Of a stretch of DNA of 64,000 nucleotides, positions 8,410 to 17,249 are shown piece by piece; position 1 is the first letter of the stretch, and each line of letters opens with the position of its first letter. A program made the position numbers and the translations under genes. Source of the DNA: GCA-003244245 sp036266995 (lineage in GTDB: Bacteria; Actinomycetota; Actinomycetes; Mycobacteriales; Pseudonocardiaceae); NCBI GenBank assembly GCA_036266995.1, contig DATAWX010000224.1, positions 5,309 through 69,308 of the forward strand, read 5' to 3'. The notes beneath the pieces are model-generated. The model had not been told where the DNA came from. It did no database searches and saw only the letters and a program-made list of their open reading frames with translations.

Positions 8410-9066
8410 ATGAACACCTGGGTACTGACCCCGTCCCACCATCCCGGCCTGAGTGACCTCACGACGTCCCTGGCGCAGCTGAACCACCCGGTGGACCGGA
8501 CGGTAGTGGTCACGACCCTGCCCGAGCCGATCGAACCGGACGACCTGCCGGGGGTGACCCTGCTGCTGTCGCCCGAACTGGGGGTGAACATCTCCCGCTG
8601 GTGGAACGTCGGCCTGGAGTGGATTGAGCAGCACCACGAACCCGGGCCCTACGAGGTGCTGTGCATGGCGTCCGACGTGCGCATCGAATGGTCCACGCTG
8701 GCGCGACTGCGGATGGTGCTGCGCAACTACAACCTCGCGATGGTCGGCGCCGACTGGCACGGGGTGGTCACCAGCGCGGTCGAGACCCGCTACGACCTGG
8801 ACCCGTGGACGGCGGAGCACCGCATCCCCGGCGTGTGCATGCTGGTAGCCGGCGAACTCGGGTTGCGCTTCGACGAGCAGTTCCGCTGGTGCTTCGCCGC
8901 CGACGACTTCGAATGGCAGCACCGCAAGGCCGCTGGCACGGGCCTGGTGCGGGGCCTGACCTTTGAGCACGCCAATCGGCCGCTGACCGGCGAGCGCGCC
9001 GAGTACGCCCAGGTGGACCGTCAGCGGTTCGTGGCGAAGTGGGGCGGGCCGCCACACATTCACTGA
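8410..9066 (+). CDS. Small GT-A-fold glycosyltransferase-like protein
   Basis: A 218-residue protein that reads like a family-2 type glycosyltransferase: an N-terminal Rossmann strand (TWVLTPSHHPGLSDLTTSL), NISRWWNVGLEWIEQ, then VLCMASDVRIEW, where the acidic SDVR may serve as the DxD-like metal/sugar-nucleotide site, and WCFAADDFEWQHRKAAG near residue 165. Similar short enzymes occur in actinobacterial genomes and phages. The ATG follows CCTGGAGACAGC, giving GGAG a suitable spacing. It diverges from the glutamyl-tRNA synthetase gene with 218 bases between. Donor and acceptor are unknown. No other sugar genes lie nearby, so its pathway cannot be inferred. Confidence 0.6.
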   Translation: MNTWVLTPSHHPGLSDLTTSLAQLNHPVDRTVVVTTLPEPIEPDDLPGVTLLLSPELGVNISRWWNVGLEWIEQHHEPGPYEVLCMASDVRIEWSTLARLRMVLRNYNLAMVGADWHGVVTSAVETRYDLDPWTAEHRIPGVCMLVAGELGLRFDEQFRWCFAADDFEWQHRKAAGTGLVRGLTFEHANRPLTGERAEYAQVDRQRFVAKWGGPPHIH

Positions 9067-9094
9067 GCCACGACACCACGGCGACGACCGATGC

Positions 9095-9703
9095 TCACGG
9101 TCGTACGGCCTGGACGACCACCAGCGTGCGTCGCCCTGGCGTGTGACGCTCGACATGGACATCTGCGAAGTCGGCCGCCCGGCACAGTGCCGCGAAGGCC
9201 TCAGCCTGCTGCGCTGTCCATCCATGGCTGGCGAGCCCGGTGGCGCCGGGACTCACGAGGCGCTCGATCGCGAGGAACCGCCCGCTTTGGGCGAGCACTC
9301 GCTTGATCTCGGCGAGTCCCGCGGTGACGTCTCGCCAGTGGTGCACGGTCGCCAGCGACCACACCACCGTCGCCGAGGCGTCCGGCTCTGGCAGGTCTTC
9401 CGCGGCGCCCTGCGTCCAGGTGATTGCAGATCGATCGCGAGTCAAGGTCCGAGCGAGCCGGAGCATGACGGGTGCCGGATCCACGCCGATCACGCGTGCC
9501 CCACGGCGGGCCGCTTGCCTGGCCGCGGTGCCTGGACCGCAACCGACGTCGATGACCCGGTCAGCATCCGACACGGCGGCCAGGTTGGCGGCGAGGCGGG
9601 CGGTGGCGCCCCCCGCGAAGTTCATGATGAGACCGACCAAGAGTCCCGGAATCCCGGCGAAGCCCGGATGGTCGGCGTGGTGGTTGACTGCCTCGGTGGT
9701 CAC
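9095..9703 (-). CDS. Class I SAM-dependent methyltransferase
   Basis: About 202 residues. The SAM-binding motif I is textbook (VIDVGCGPGTAARQAARRG, around residues 50-68), followed by the acidic motif II GVDPAPVML and a post-motif region WTQGAAEDLPEPDASATVVWSLATVHHW. The C-terminus has the usual strands (FLAIERLV, RTLVVVQAV). I chose GTG at 9703 because AAGGTG lies at ribosome-site distance; a TTG at 9724 would add seven residues. The gene is convergent with the glycosyltransferase gene and divergent from the rifampicin-phosphotransferase-like gene. The substrate is not predictable; the family is similar to ubiquinone/mycolate-type small methyltransferases. Confidence 0.8.
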   Translation of the reverse strand: MTTEAVNHHADHPGFAGIPGLLVGLIMNFAGGATARLAANLAAVSDADRVIDVGCGPGTAARQAARRGARVIGVDPAPVMLRLARTLTRDRSAITWTQGAAEDLPEPDASATVVWSLATVHHWRDVTAGLAEIKRVLAQSGRFLAIERLVSPGATGLASHGWTAQQAEAFAALCRAADFADVHVERHTPGRRTLVVVQAVRP

Positions 9704-9833
9704 AGGTACACCTTGCGGCTTCAAGGTGGCTCGAAGTCAAATGACATTCTGGTGAGGAGATATTTTCATCGAGCGTTGAGTTTGGGGAGTGCCGGCGTTA
9801 CCGTCGCGGTCATGACCGCAGTTCGGCGTTCTG

Positions 9834-12464
9834 GTGTCGTTTGACCATGAAGTCGTCCTCGATCTCGGCTACCTCGATGCGCAGCTGCTGCCGGTGGCGG
9901 GGGGCAAGGCGGCGAACCTCGGTGAGCTCATCCGCGCGGGGTTTCCGGTACCGGCCGGGTTCTGCATCACCACGACGGCCTACCAGCAGGTCGCTGAGGA
10001 CGCCTTTGACGCCGGGGCTCCGCCCGAGGAGCTAGCCGAGCGAGCCCGCGCGGCGATCCTCGCGTCGCCAGTGCCTACCGGCGTCGCCAAGGCGGTGAGT
10101 CGTGCTTATCGCAGCCTCGGCGACAACGTGCCGGTGGCGGTACGGTCCTCGGCGACCGCCGAAGACCTATCGTGGGCGAGTTTCGCCGGGCAGCAGGACA
10201 CCTTCCTCAACATCGTCGGGGCGGACGCCGTGCTTGAGGCGATGCGCCAGTGCTGGGCGTCGCTCTGGACCGACCGGGCGGTCAGCTACCGGACGACCAA
10301 CGGTATCGATCACGCCGCCGTGCGGCTCGCTGTCGTCGTCCAGCGAATGGTCGAGCCGCAGGTAGCAGGGGTGATGTTCACCGCCGATCCGGTGACCGGC
10401 CACCGCGGGCACACGGTTATCGATGCCAGCCCCGGTCTGGGTGAGGCGGTGGTGTCTGGAGCGGTCAATCCCGACCACTTCGTCGTCGACGCTACCGGCG
10501 CGGTGCTACAGCGCAGGCTGGGCGACAAACGGGTCGTCATCCGTGCCGTGCCCGGCGGCGGAACCGAGCGCATTGCCCGGCCCACGCACGCTGACCAGCC
10601 CTGCCTCAGTGCTGGAGGGATTCGTGATCTCACCGCATTAGGGCAGCGCGTCCAGGCGCACTACGGCGCCCCGCAGGACATCGAGTGGGCGGTGGACGGC
10701 ACCGGGGTGCTGTGGCTCACTCAGGCCCGGCCGATCACCACGTTGTACCCACTGGCGCCCCCGCTCGACGATGACCTGCACGTCTACTTCTGCGTGAGCC
10801 TCGCACAGGGGTTGACCCGCCCGGTGACGCCGATGGGCATCGCGGCGTTCCGGCTGATCGGATCCTGCATATCGGAACTGGTGTTCGGCTCGGTGGTTAC
10901 CGACCCGGTGGCCGGGCCGGCGGTGTGTGCGGTTGCTGGGCAGCGGCCGTTCGTCGACATCACGCCCGTCCTGCGTAGCCGGGTCGGCCGGGCGCTGGTG
11001 CCCCGGGTACTCGACGTGATGGAGGCTCGCTCGGCGGTGGTGCTTCGACGGCTGTGCGACGACCCCCGGCTCGCGGTGCAGAACACGTCACGGTGGCCGT
11101 TCGTACGGAGGCTGCTCGCCGTGCTCGTGCGCTTCCGGGTCCCGCTGCAGATCGGCCAGGCACTGCTCTGGCCCGCCGCGGCACGGCGGCGGGTAGACCG
11201 CATCGGCCAGCGGCTGCGTTCGCAGCTCAGCGTGCCGGCCGGGGTGACCGCCACGCAGCGGTTGGACCACGCGCAGCGGCTGCTTGCCACGTCAGTTGTC
11301 CCGATCATGCCAGCGGTCACCCCGGTGGCCGGTGCCGGGTTTGTCGCCCGAGTACTCGCCGGCAAGCTCGCTCGGGACGTGGAGCCTGGTGAGTGGGACG
11401 AGATGCTGCGTGGGTTGCCGCACAACGTCACCACCGAGATGGATCTGGAACTGTGGGCGCTGGCGACGCGGATCCGTGCCGATGCGGAGGCTTCCGCCGC
11501 GTTGCGGGAAGCGACCGCTGCCGTGCTGGCGCTGCGCTATACCAGCCGCGACCTGCCGGCACAGCTTCAGCGGGGGCTTGCGGAGTTTCTGGCGCGGCAC
11601 GGGCATCGGGCGGTGGCTGAGATCGACGTGGGTATGCCGCGATGGTCCGACGACCCGACCTATGTCCTGGGTGTGTTGGTCAACTACCTGCGGCTGGAGG
11701 ATCCGGAACTCGCCCCGAACGTGCAGTTCTCCCGGGGCAGCCGCGCCGCCGAGGCCGCTGTGGCGGCGTTGGTGAGTCGGGCGCGCCGCCGCAGTCGGCT
11801 GCGCGCCGCAGCCGTGCGCTGGTCGTTGAGACGGGTTCGGGAGCTCGTCGGCCTGCGGGAGACGCACAAGGACTACCTGGTCCGCGTGCTGGCGCACGTC
11901 CGGGGACAGCTGGAAGTGATCGGTTGCCAGCTCGCCGCGGCGGGGATGCTGCGAAGGCCTGAGGACGTCTTCTTCCTCGACCTGGTCGAGGCTCGGGCCG
12001 GGCTCGCCGGTACCGACCTGCGGGCGGTCGTCGTGCAGCGCCGCGAGGACTACCAACGAGAGCTACGTCGACGGCAGGTGCCGCGGATCATGCTCTCCGA
12101 CGGCACCCAGCCAGAGGCCCTCGCCAATCCCGATCACCAACCGGCTGATGGTCAACTGACTGGAACACCGGCGTCCGCTGGGACGGTGACTGGCACAGCC
12201 CGGGTGGTGCTCGACCCGGTCGGCGCCCGTCTGGAGCCGGGCGAGATCCTTGTCGCACCGTCGACCGACCCCGGTTGGACACCGCTGTTCCTCACCGCGG
12301 GCGGTCTGGTCATGGAGATGGGCGGCGCGAACTCACACGGCGCCGTTGTCGCTCGCGAGTACGGCATCCCCGCGGTGGTCGGGGTTCCCGACGCGACGCT
12401 GCGCATCACCTCCGGGCAGCAGATCACCGTTGCTGGTGCGACAGGCCTTGTTGAGCTGCACTGA
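9834..12464 (+). CDS. Rifampicin phosphotransferase-like PEP-utilising protein
   Basis: An 876-residue protein with three modules. First is an N-terminal ATP-grasp pyruvate phosphate dikinase domain (GGKAANLGELIRAGFPVPAGF at the start, VRSSATAEDLSWASFAGQQDTFLN, QARPITTLYPL near 305). Next is a long central helical region of about 450 residues. Last is a C-terminal phosphohistidine domain with GGANSHGAVVAREYGIP (phospho-His near residue 835). It ends there, without the TIM-barrel PEP-binding domain of true PEP synthase. This ATP-grasp / middle / His order and length fit rifampicin phosphotransferase (Rph, about 865 residues), which uses ATP to inactivate rifamycins. The central domain is not close enough by eye to guarantee rifamycin as substrate. 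GTG start; I see no rifamycin-associated 19-bp element upstream. Confidence 0.75.
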   Translation: MSFDHEVVLDLGYLDAQLLPVAGGKAANLGELIRAGFPVPAGFCITTTAYQQVAEDAFDAGAPPEELAERARAAILASPVPTGVAKAVSRAYRSLGDNVPVAVRSSATAEDLSWASFAGQQDTFLNIVGADAVLEAMRQCWASLWTDRAVSYRTTNGIDHAAVRLAVVVQRMVEPQVAGVMFTADPVTGHRGHTVIDASPGLGEAVVSGAVNPDHFVVDATGAVLQRRLGDKRVVIRAVPGGGTERIARPTHADQPCLSAGGIRDLTALGQRVQAHYGAPQDIEWAVDGTGVLWLTQARPITTLYPLAPPLDDDLHVYFCVSLAQGLTRPVTPMGIAAFRLIGSCISELVFGSVVTDPVAGPAVCAVAGQRPFVDITPVLRSRVGRALVPRVLDVMEARSAVVLRRLCDDPRLAVQNTSRWPFVRRLLAVLVRFRVPLQIGQALLWPAAARRRVDRIGQRLRSQLSVPAGVTATQRLDHAQRLLATSVVPIMPAVTPVAGAGFVARVLAGKLARDVEPGEWDEMLRGLPHNVTTEMDLELWALATRIRADAEASAALREATAAVLALRYTSRDLPAQLQRGLAEFLARHGHRAVAEIDVGMPRWSDDPTYVLGVLVNYLRLEDPELAPNVQFSRGSRAAEAAVAALVSRARRRSRLRAAAVRWSLRRVRELVGLRETHKDYLVRVLAHVRGQLEVIGCQLAAAGMLRRPEDVFFLDLVEARAGLAGTDLRAVVVQRREDYQRELRRRQVPRIMLSDGTQPEALANPDHQPADGQLTGTPASAGTVTGTARVVLDPVGARLEPGEILVAPSTDPGWTPLFLTAGGLVMEMGGANSHGAVVAREYGIPAVVGVPDATLRITSGQQITVAGATGLVELH

Positions 12465-12471
12465 TCGCAGG

Positions 12472-13296
12472 TCATCGGCTCCAGGATGGAGGGCCGCTGA
12501 GGTGGGTGATGTAGCGCTGCGCTGAGCGGCGAATGGCGGCCGGTCCGTCCTCCACGACAGTCCGGCCCCACCAGCCGCCGTAGATCCGGTCGAAGCGGTA
12601 ACCCTGCACGCGGTGAGAGATCGCCGCGACGGTAGCGGCGTCGAGTGGGATGAGATTGGGGTAGCTCCACATGAAGCTCACCCACTGCCGGTCTTGCACG
12701 ACTGTAATGGTGTCGCCGGTGAGCAGGGCGCCCCGCCCGTCGGATCCGGCCGGCCAGTGCAGCACCGCCGCACCGTCGAAATGGCCGCCGATGCGGGCCA
12801 AGGTCAGGCCCGGGACTGGCGTGACCTCGTCAGCGCCAAATAACTTGATTCGGGGTGAGGGACGCTGGATCCAGTCCTGGTCCGCGGTGGGGATGAGGAT
12901 CGGGGCATCGAACGCGTCCGCCCATTCCACGCACGCGGCGTAGAAGTGCGGATGTGACAGGCAGATCGCGGCGATGCCCCCGCGGCGGGTGACTTCGTCG
13001 AGCGCGGCATCGTCGAGCAGGGAGACGCAGTCCCAGAGCACGTTGCCCTGTGGGGTGCAGATGAGCAGCGCTCGCTGCCCGATGGCGAAGGATGGGAAGG
13101 TCCCGATCCCGAGCAGGTCGGTCTCCTCTTCCCGGACATCGCTGGTGTGGTCGCGGGCGAGCTCGGTTGCGGTCGTCCAGCGCTGGCCGTCCCACCCGAT
13201 ATACTGGCGTTCGTCATCGCAGATGGGGCACGCCGGCGGCGGTTCGGCGGTGTCGGCTTGTTGAACACCGCACGTCATACAGATCCACGCGGACAT
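12472..13296 (-). CDS. MBL-fold metallo-hydrolase with N-terminal zinc-ribbon/rubredoxin-like knuckles
   Basis: A 274-residue protein. The first 30 residues hold two CxxC knuckles (Cys6/Cys9 and Cys23/Cys26), a rubredoxin-like metal site. The remainder is a metallo-beta-lactamase fold with a reduced first motif (ICLSHPHFYA, where a full HxHxDH is absent), GGHFDGAAVLHWP and LLTGDTITVV. Because the HxHxDH motif is incomplete, it may bind a single metal or act outside classical hydrolysis. It is convergent with the phosphotransferase-like gene (7 bases apart) and diverges from the truncated SRPBCC gene. Its role is unknown. Confidence 0.75.
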   Translation of the reverse strand: MSAWICMTCGVQQADTAEPPPACPICDDERQYIGWDGQRWTTATELARDHTSDVREEETDLLGIGTFPSFAIGQRALLICTPQGNVLWDCVSLLDDAALDEVTRRGGIAAICLSHPHFYAACVEWADAFDAPILIPTADQDWIQRPSPRIKLFGADEVTPVPGLTLARIGGHFDGAAVLHWPAGSDGRGALLTGDTITVVQDRQWVSFMWSYPNLIPLDAATVAAISHRVQGYRFDRIYGGWWGRTVVEDGPAAIRRSAQRYITHLSGPPSWSR

Positions 13297-13357
13297 ATCG
13301 TGATCTACCCCTTCGTCATCGCGTTGACGTCGCGCTACCAGGTGGTATTTGTACCCA

Positions 13358-13687
13358 ATGGCTCATAGGCAACACATCGACATCCAGGTCCACACTCGCG
13401 CGAAGGCCAACGCCGTGTACGCGCTGCTGCGGGACGGCGCGAGCTGGCCGAGGTGGACGTCGATCGATTCGTTCGAGCTGGAGCGGGCCGGTGAGCCAGA
13501 GCCGGAAGGAGTCGGCGCGATCAGAGTCTTTCACAGAGGCAAGGTTGCCGGCCGGGACCAGGTCGCCGAGCTAGTCCTCGATCGCAGGTTCAGCTACTTG
13601 CATCTGTCCGGGCTGCCTGTACGGGATTATCGCGCAGATGTCGATCTAGAACCGGAGGCGGAAGAGTCCAGGATTAAGCGTCCATGA
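13358..13687 (+). pseudogene. SRPBCC (polyketide cyclase/dehydrase-like) gene truncated at its 3' end
   Basis: The 109-residue frame starts as a normal SRPBCC ligand-binding protein (RQHIDIQVHTRAKANAVYAL, DGASWPRWTSIDSFEL, GAIRVFHRGKVAGRDQVAEL, FSYLHLSGLPVRDYRADVDL). It stops at ESRIKRP, where family members continue for roughly 35-40 residues including the long C-terminal helix that closes the cavity. The stop overlaps the ATG of the amidohydrolase gene (ATGA at 13684-13687). The missing end suggests that the amidohydrolase-permease cassette arrived inside or next to this gene. A short functional protein cannot be excluded, but without the helix the fold would be incomplete. Confidence 0.65.
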
Positions 13688-14829
13688 CCACTGACCGGCT
13701 GAGCACCGCTGTCGACGCGCTACGCCTCGTGGACCATCATGTTCACAGTGCCATGGTGGGCGATGTCAAAGGTGCTGCATTCGAGGCTGGATTCAGTGAG
13801 TCCTCGTGGCAGCCACCCGTGGGCACGACCCACCTGGATTCCCAGTTGGGTTTCGCGGTCCGCCGTTGGTGCGCTCCGGTGCTGGACCTACCTCCGCATG
13901 CGGACGTCACTGCGTACGTGTCCCGCCGGCGCGATCTCGGCGCGCAGGAGGTTACCCGCCGGTTTCTCGCCGCCAGTGGTGTCGGATTGTTCCTTATCGA
14001 TACCGGTTGCCGCGCTGAGCTGACTTTGGGACTCGAAGAGATGGCGGCGGCGTCCGGTGGCGCCGTGTCGGAGGTTGTACGACTGGAATCGGTTGCCGAA
14101 CAGGTGGCTGCCAGTGGCGTGGATGCGACGCAGTTCGCCGACCGGTTCGCTTCGACGCTGGAAGAACGGGCTCGGTGCGCAGTGGCGTTGAAGTCGGTCA
14201 TCGCCTACCGGTACGGCCTTGACTTCGATCCCGAACCACCCAGTGTCGACGAGGTGCGCCGCGCTGCCGGACAGTGGCTGCGGCGACAAGAAGCCGGCGA
14301 GCCGCGCCTGACCGATCCAGTGCTATTGCGCCACCTACTCTGGACCGGCGTCGAACGTGGTCTGCCATTGCAGTTCCACGTCGGGTACGGGGATCCTGAT
14401 CTCACCCTGCACCGCTGTGACCCGTCGCTGATGACTGATTTTCTTCGCCTGGTACAGGATCGCCACGTGCCGGTGATGCTGCTGCACGGCTACCCCTATC
14501 ATCGCACCGCCGGATACCTGGCCCACGTGTTTCCCCATGTGTATTTCGACGTCGGATTGGCGGTGAACTACACGGGGGCGCGGTCTCGTGCAGTTGTCGC
14601 TGAGTCACTGGAAGTGGCCCCATTCGGAAAAATGCTGTTCTCCTCCGATGCGTGGGGACCGGCCGAGCTGCATTATCTCGGAACCGTGCTGTGGCGGCGT
14701 GCCATGGCCAGCGTCCTCGGCGAATGGGTGGAATCGGGGGAGTGGTCGGGTGCTGACGCGGTGCGCGTCGTCACGATGGTGGGCGCGGACAACGCGAAAC
14801 GCGTCTACCGGATGCAGGAGTCGCCATGA
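13684..14829 (+). CDS. Amidohydrolase-superfamily protein (amidohydro_2 / FluG N-terminal type)
   Basis: A 381-residue TIM-barrel metal hydrolase. Seen: the N-terminal metal motif VDHHVHS (residues 16-22), LQFHVGYGDPDL (metal histidine around 235), MLLHGYPYHRTAGYLA, YFDVGLAVNYTG, and a late FSSDAWGPAELHYLG with the catalytic-position aspartate near 325. Proteins of this type hydrolyse amides or decarboxylate, and the FluG-like branch is often found with glutamine-synthetase-like genes in amine catabolism; none is present here. The ATG overlaps the truncated SRPBCC stop, and its own stop overlaps the permease start (ATGA), so the three frames are translationally coupled. An uptake-and-hydrolysis pair for an amide or gamma-glutamyl compound is inferred. 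Confidence 0.8.
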   Translation: MTTDRLSTAVDALRLVDHHVHSAMVGDVKGAAFEAGFSESSWQPPVGTTHLDSQLGFAVRRWCAPVLDLPPHADVTAYVSRRRDLGAQEVTRRFLAASGVGLFLIDTGCRAELTLGLEEMAAASGGAVSEVVRLESVAEQVAASGVDATQFADRFASTLEERARCAVALKSVIAYRYGLDFDPEPPSVDEVRRAAGQWLRRQEAGEPRLTDPVLLRHLLWTGVERGLPLQFHVGYGDPDLTLHRCDPSLMTDFLRLVQDRHVPVMLLHGYPYHRTAGYLAHVFPHVYFDVGLAVNYTGARSRAVVAESLEVAPFGKMLFSSDAWGPAELHYLGTVLWRRAMASVLGEWVESGEWSGADAVRVVTMVGADNAKRVYRMQESP

Positions 14830-16308
14830 ACGATGCACAACTTCGTCGACAACTGAGCGTATGGGAGGCCATCGGCATCTCGCTGGCGTTGATGGCGCCC
14901 TCGATGGCGGTCAACATCAACCCCCAGGGCACCGCGGGGGTGGTCGGGCGCGCCGTCCCATTGGCGTTCGCCCTGGCCACGGTCGGGGTCCTGCTCATCG
15001 GCTACACGTTTGTCCGACTCTGTCAGCGGTTCCACCACGCCGGGAGTGTTTACGGCTTCGTCGGGGCGACCCTGGGACCTCGCCTGGGTGTCGTCGCTGG
15101 ATGGGCGCTGCTGGGTACGTACACGCTCTACGGGGTCGTCACCTCGACGGCAGCCGGGGATCTTTGGTGCGACGTTCTTGGACAGCCTAGGGATCTGGAC
15201 CCATCAGCCGCCTTGGTCTAGTTTCCTGATCAGTGCTATCGCGCTGCTCGGGGTGGTATCACTGGCCGTGGCACCCGTCCGTGGAGCGACCAGGATCCTG
15301 CTGTCTATCGAGGGTGTCACAGTCGCGCTCATCCTGGTCGTGGCCGTCGTGCTGCTCGTCCGGCTCACGACCGGCACCGCGCCGCAAGGGCATAAGATCG
15401 ACTTGTCGGTGTTCGCCGTCCCGCCCGGTACCGGCGTGTCGGCGGTATTCCTTGGCGTCGTCTTCGGTTTCTTGTCCTTCGCCGGTTTCGAGGCCGCCGC
15501 GACGCTCGGTGAAGAGGCACGAAAGCCTCGCCGAGATATCCCCAGAGCGATTCTGGGGACCGCGATCTTCGGCGGGTTCTTCTTTGTGTTCGTCACCGCA
15601 GTGGAGATGATGGGTTTTGGTACCGACGACAAAGGCGTCGCGACATTCACCGCCTCGGGATCGCTGCTGGGCGACCTCGGCTCGCTGTACGTGGCGCGTT
15701 GGGTCGGTGAGATCATCACGATCGGTGCAGCGATCAGCGCGTTCGGTTGCGCTCTGGCCTGCGCGGTCGGGGCCGCGAGGTTGCTGTTCGCGCTCTCGCG
15801 GGATGGCGTTGGGCTAACCGCATTCGGCACGATCTCGCCTACTCGGGGGACTCCGGTTCGCGCGACCGCAGCCGTCGTCATCGGCATGTACGTGGTTGTT
15901 GGTGCCACCTGGTTCGTGCTGCGCGCCAGGCCATTCGACCTGTTCCTCGCATCCGGAACCATCGGAACGTTGATCCTGCTGGTGGCCTATGCGCTGGCCA
16001 CGATCGGCGCGGCGAAGCTGTTGTTCTTCTCCACTCACCGCGAGGTTGCGCTCTGGGAGATCGTCGTCCCAGCACTGGCGTTGCTGCTGATCGGTTACAC
16101 ACTGTTTCGCAACACCTGGCCGTACCCGACCGGTGCTGCCCGCACTTATCCGGCATTGTCCGGACTCTGGCTGCTGGTGGGCGTCGCGTGGGTGCTCGCA
16201 CGCCCCGCGGCGACCCGCCGCGCAGGTCAGCTGCTCGTCGCCGGTGAGGGGCTCCGCGGACACCACGCCGCCGAAGCAGGGGTCGGTGTCCGGACTCAAG
16301 CACTGTAA
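14826..16308 (+). pseudogene. APC-family amino acid/amine permease interrupted by a +1 frameshift
   Basis: Two reading frames together make one APC transporter of about 493 residues. The first (14826-15221) gives SVWEAIGISLALMAPSMAVN and helices 1-3. The second supplies the rest from about 15160 on (FLGVVFGFLSFAGFEAAATLGEEARKPRRDIPRA and later helices) to a stop at 16306-16308. Frames join cleanly if one G is dropped from the GGGG run at 15156-15159, giving STAAGIFGATFLDSLGIW. So there is either a real single-base insertion or a homopolymer error. If real, the product is a dead 131-residue fragment. Its start overlaps the amidohydrolase stop, so the pair was probably an uptake-catabolism operon. 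Confidence 0.8.
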
Positions 16309-17249
16309 CGACGGGTCCGCGCCACTAGGGCCCTGCTCAGGCCGGGCACCGCGACGGCGAGCCGACGGCGGCCTGGAACTGCCACGCGGCGGGCCAGCAC
16401 GTGGTATTCAGCCGCCTCGATCTCGTCCAGAATGCCACCGTAGAGACGAAACGCGGTGGCTACGCAGGCCCGGGACACCGGGGTCAGCATCGGGATCCCC
16501 GGCGCTGCCCTGCGGTAGATCGCCCTGGTGCGTGCCACCAGGTAGGCGAGCGCGCGGCGCACCCGAAGATCGGGTCGCCCGGTGCTGCGGCACCACCCCA
16601 GGAGCTCCCGGTCAACCCCGAAGGACGCCAGCTCGTCGGCGGGCAGGTAAACCCGGCCGCGATCGAGATCCTCCCCGACGTCACGGAGGAAGTTGGTGAT
16701 CTGAAAGGCGATACCCAGCGCGGCGGCGTGCGGCTCAGCCCGCTCCCGGGGCACCACGGTACCCAGCACCGGCAGCACTTGCAGCCCGATCACCGCCGCC
16801 GAGCCATGCACATAGCGGGCCAGGTCGTCGAAGGTCTGATAACCCGCTACCCCGCCTTGTTCCACCGGTCGATCCATCTGCATCGAGACCATGAAATCCG
16901 CGAAGTGCTGCGGATCGATCTGGTAGCGAACCGCGGTGTGTACCGGCGCTGCCAGCACCAGGTGGTCCGAACGGCCGTGCGCCAGCCCGTCGAGCAGTTG
17001 CTGGGCAAACTCATCCAACTCCGCGAGGCGCTGCGGCCACGGCCGGGTGTCGCAGAGGTCGTCGACGATCTCATCGGCGTACCGGGCCAGGCCATACAGG
17101 GCATGGATCGCCGGCCGTTGCCCAGGGGGTAGCAGCCGGGTCGCCAAGAAGTAGGTGCGGCCGTGCGCCGCATTGAGTTGCCGGCACCGGGCATACGACG
17201 CGCGCAACGCGGGCTCGATGATGCCGGCAGCGTCGAGCTCACGGCTCAT
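16296..17249 (-). CDS. crtB: Phytoene/squalene synthase
   Basis: A 317-residue head-to-head prenyl synthase that condenses two geranylgeranyl diphosphates to phytoene. Both acidic metal-binding motifs are present: YADEIVDD (near 57-64) and LRDVGEDLDRGRVYLP (near 189-204). Helical landmarks such as YGLARYAD, YCHGSAAVIG-like YVHGSAAVIGL and AFQITNFLRD are also present. The start overlaps the stop of the upstream mannosyltransferase-like gene by 4 bases, so it is the last gene of the minus-strand carotenoid operon. It is convergent with, and overlaps the last 13 bases of, the APC permease frame. Phytoene synthase is favoured over squalene synthase because crtI and a prenyl synthase lie in the same cluster. 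Confidence 0.92.
   Translation of the reverse strand: MSRELDAAGIIEPALRASYARCRQLNAAHGRTYFLATRLLPPGQRPAIHALYGLARYADEIVDDLCDTRPWPQRLAELDEFAQQLLDGLAHGRSDHLVLAAPVHTAVRYQIDPQHFADFMVSMQMDRPVEQGGVAGYQTFDDLARYVHGSAAVIGLQVLPVLGTVVPRERAEPHAAALGIAFQITNFLRDVGEDLDRGRVYLPADELASFGVDRELLGWCRSTGRPDLRVRRALAYLVARTRAIYRRAAPGIPMLTPVSRACVATAFRLYGGILDEIEAAEYHVLARRVAVPGRRRLAVAVPGLSRALVARTRRYSA

Noticed and set aside
9725..9833. Rifamycin-associated element upstream of the Rph-like gene
   Set aside because: No 19-bp palindrome resembling the known element is present.
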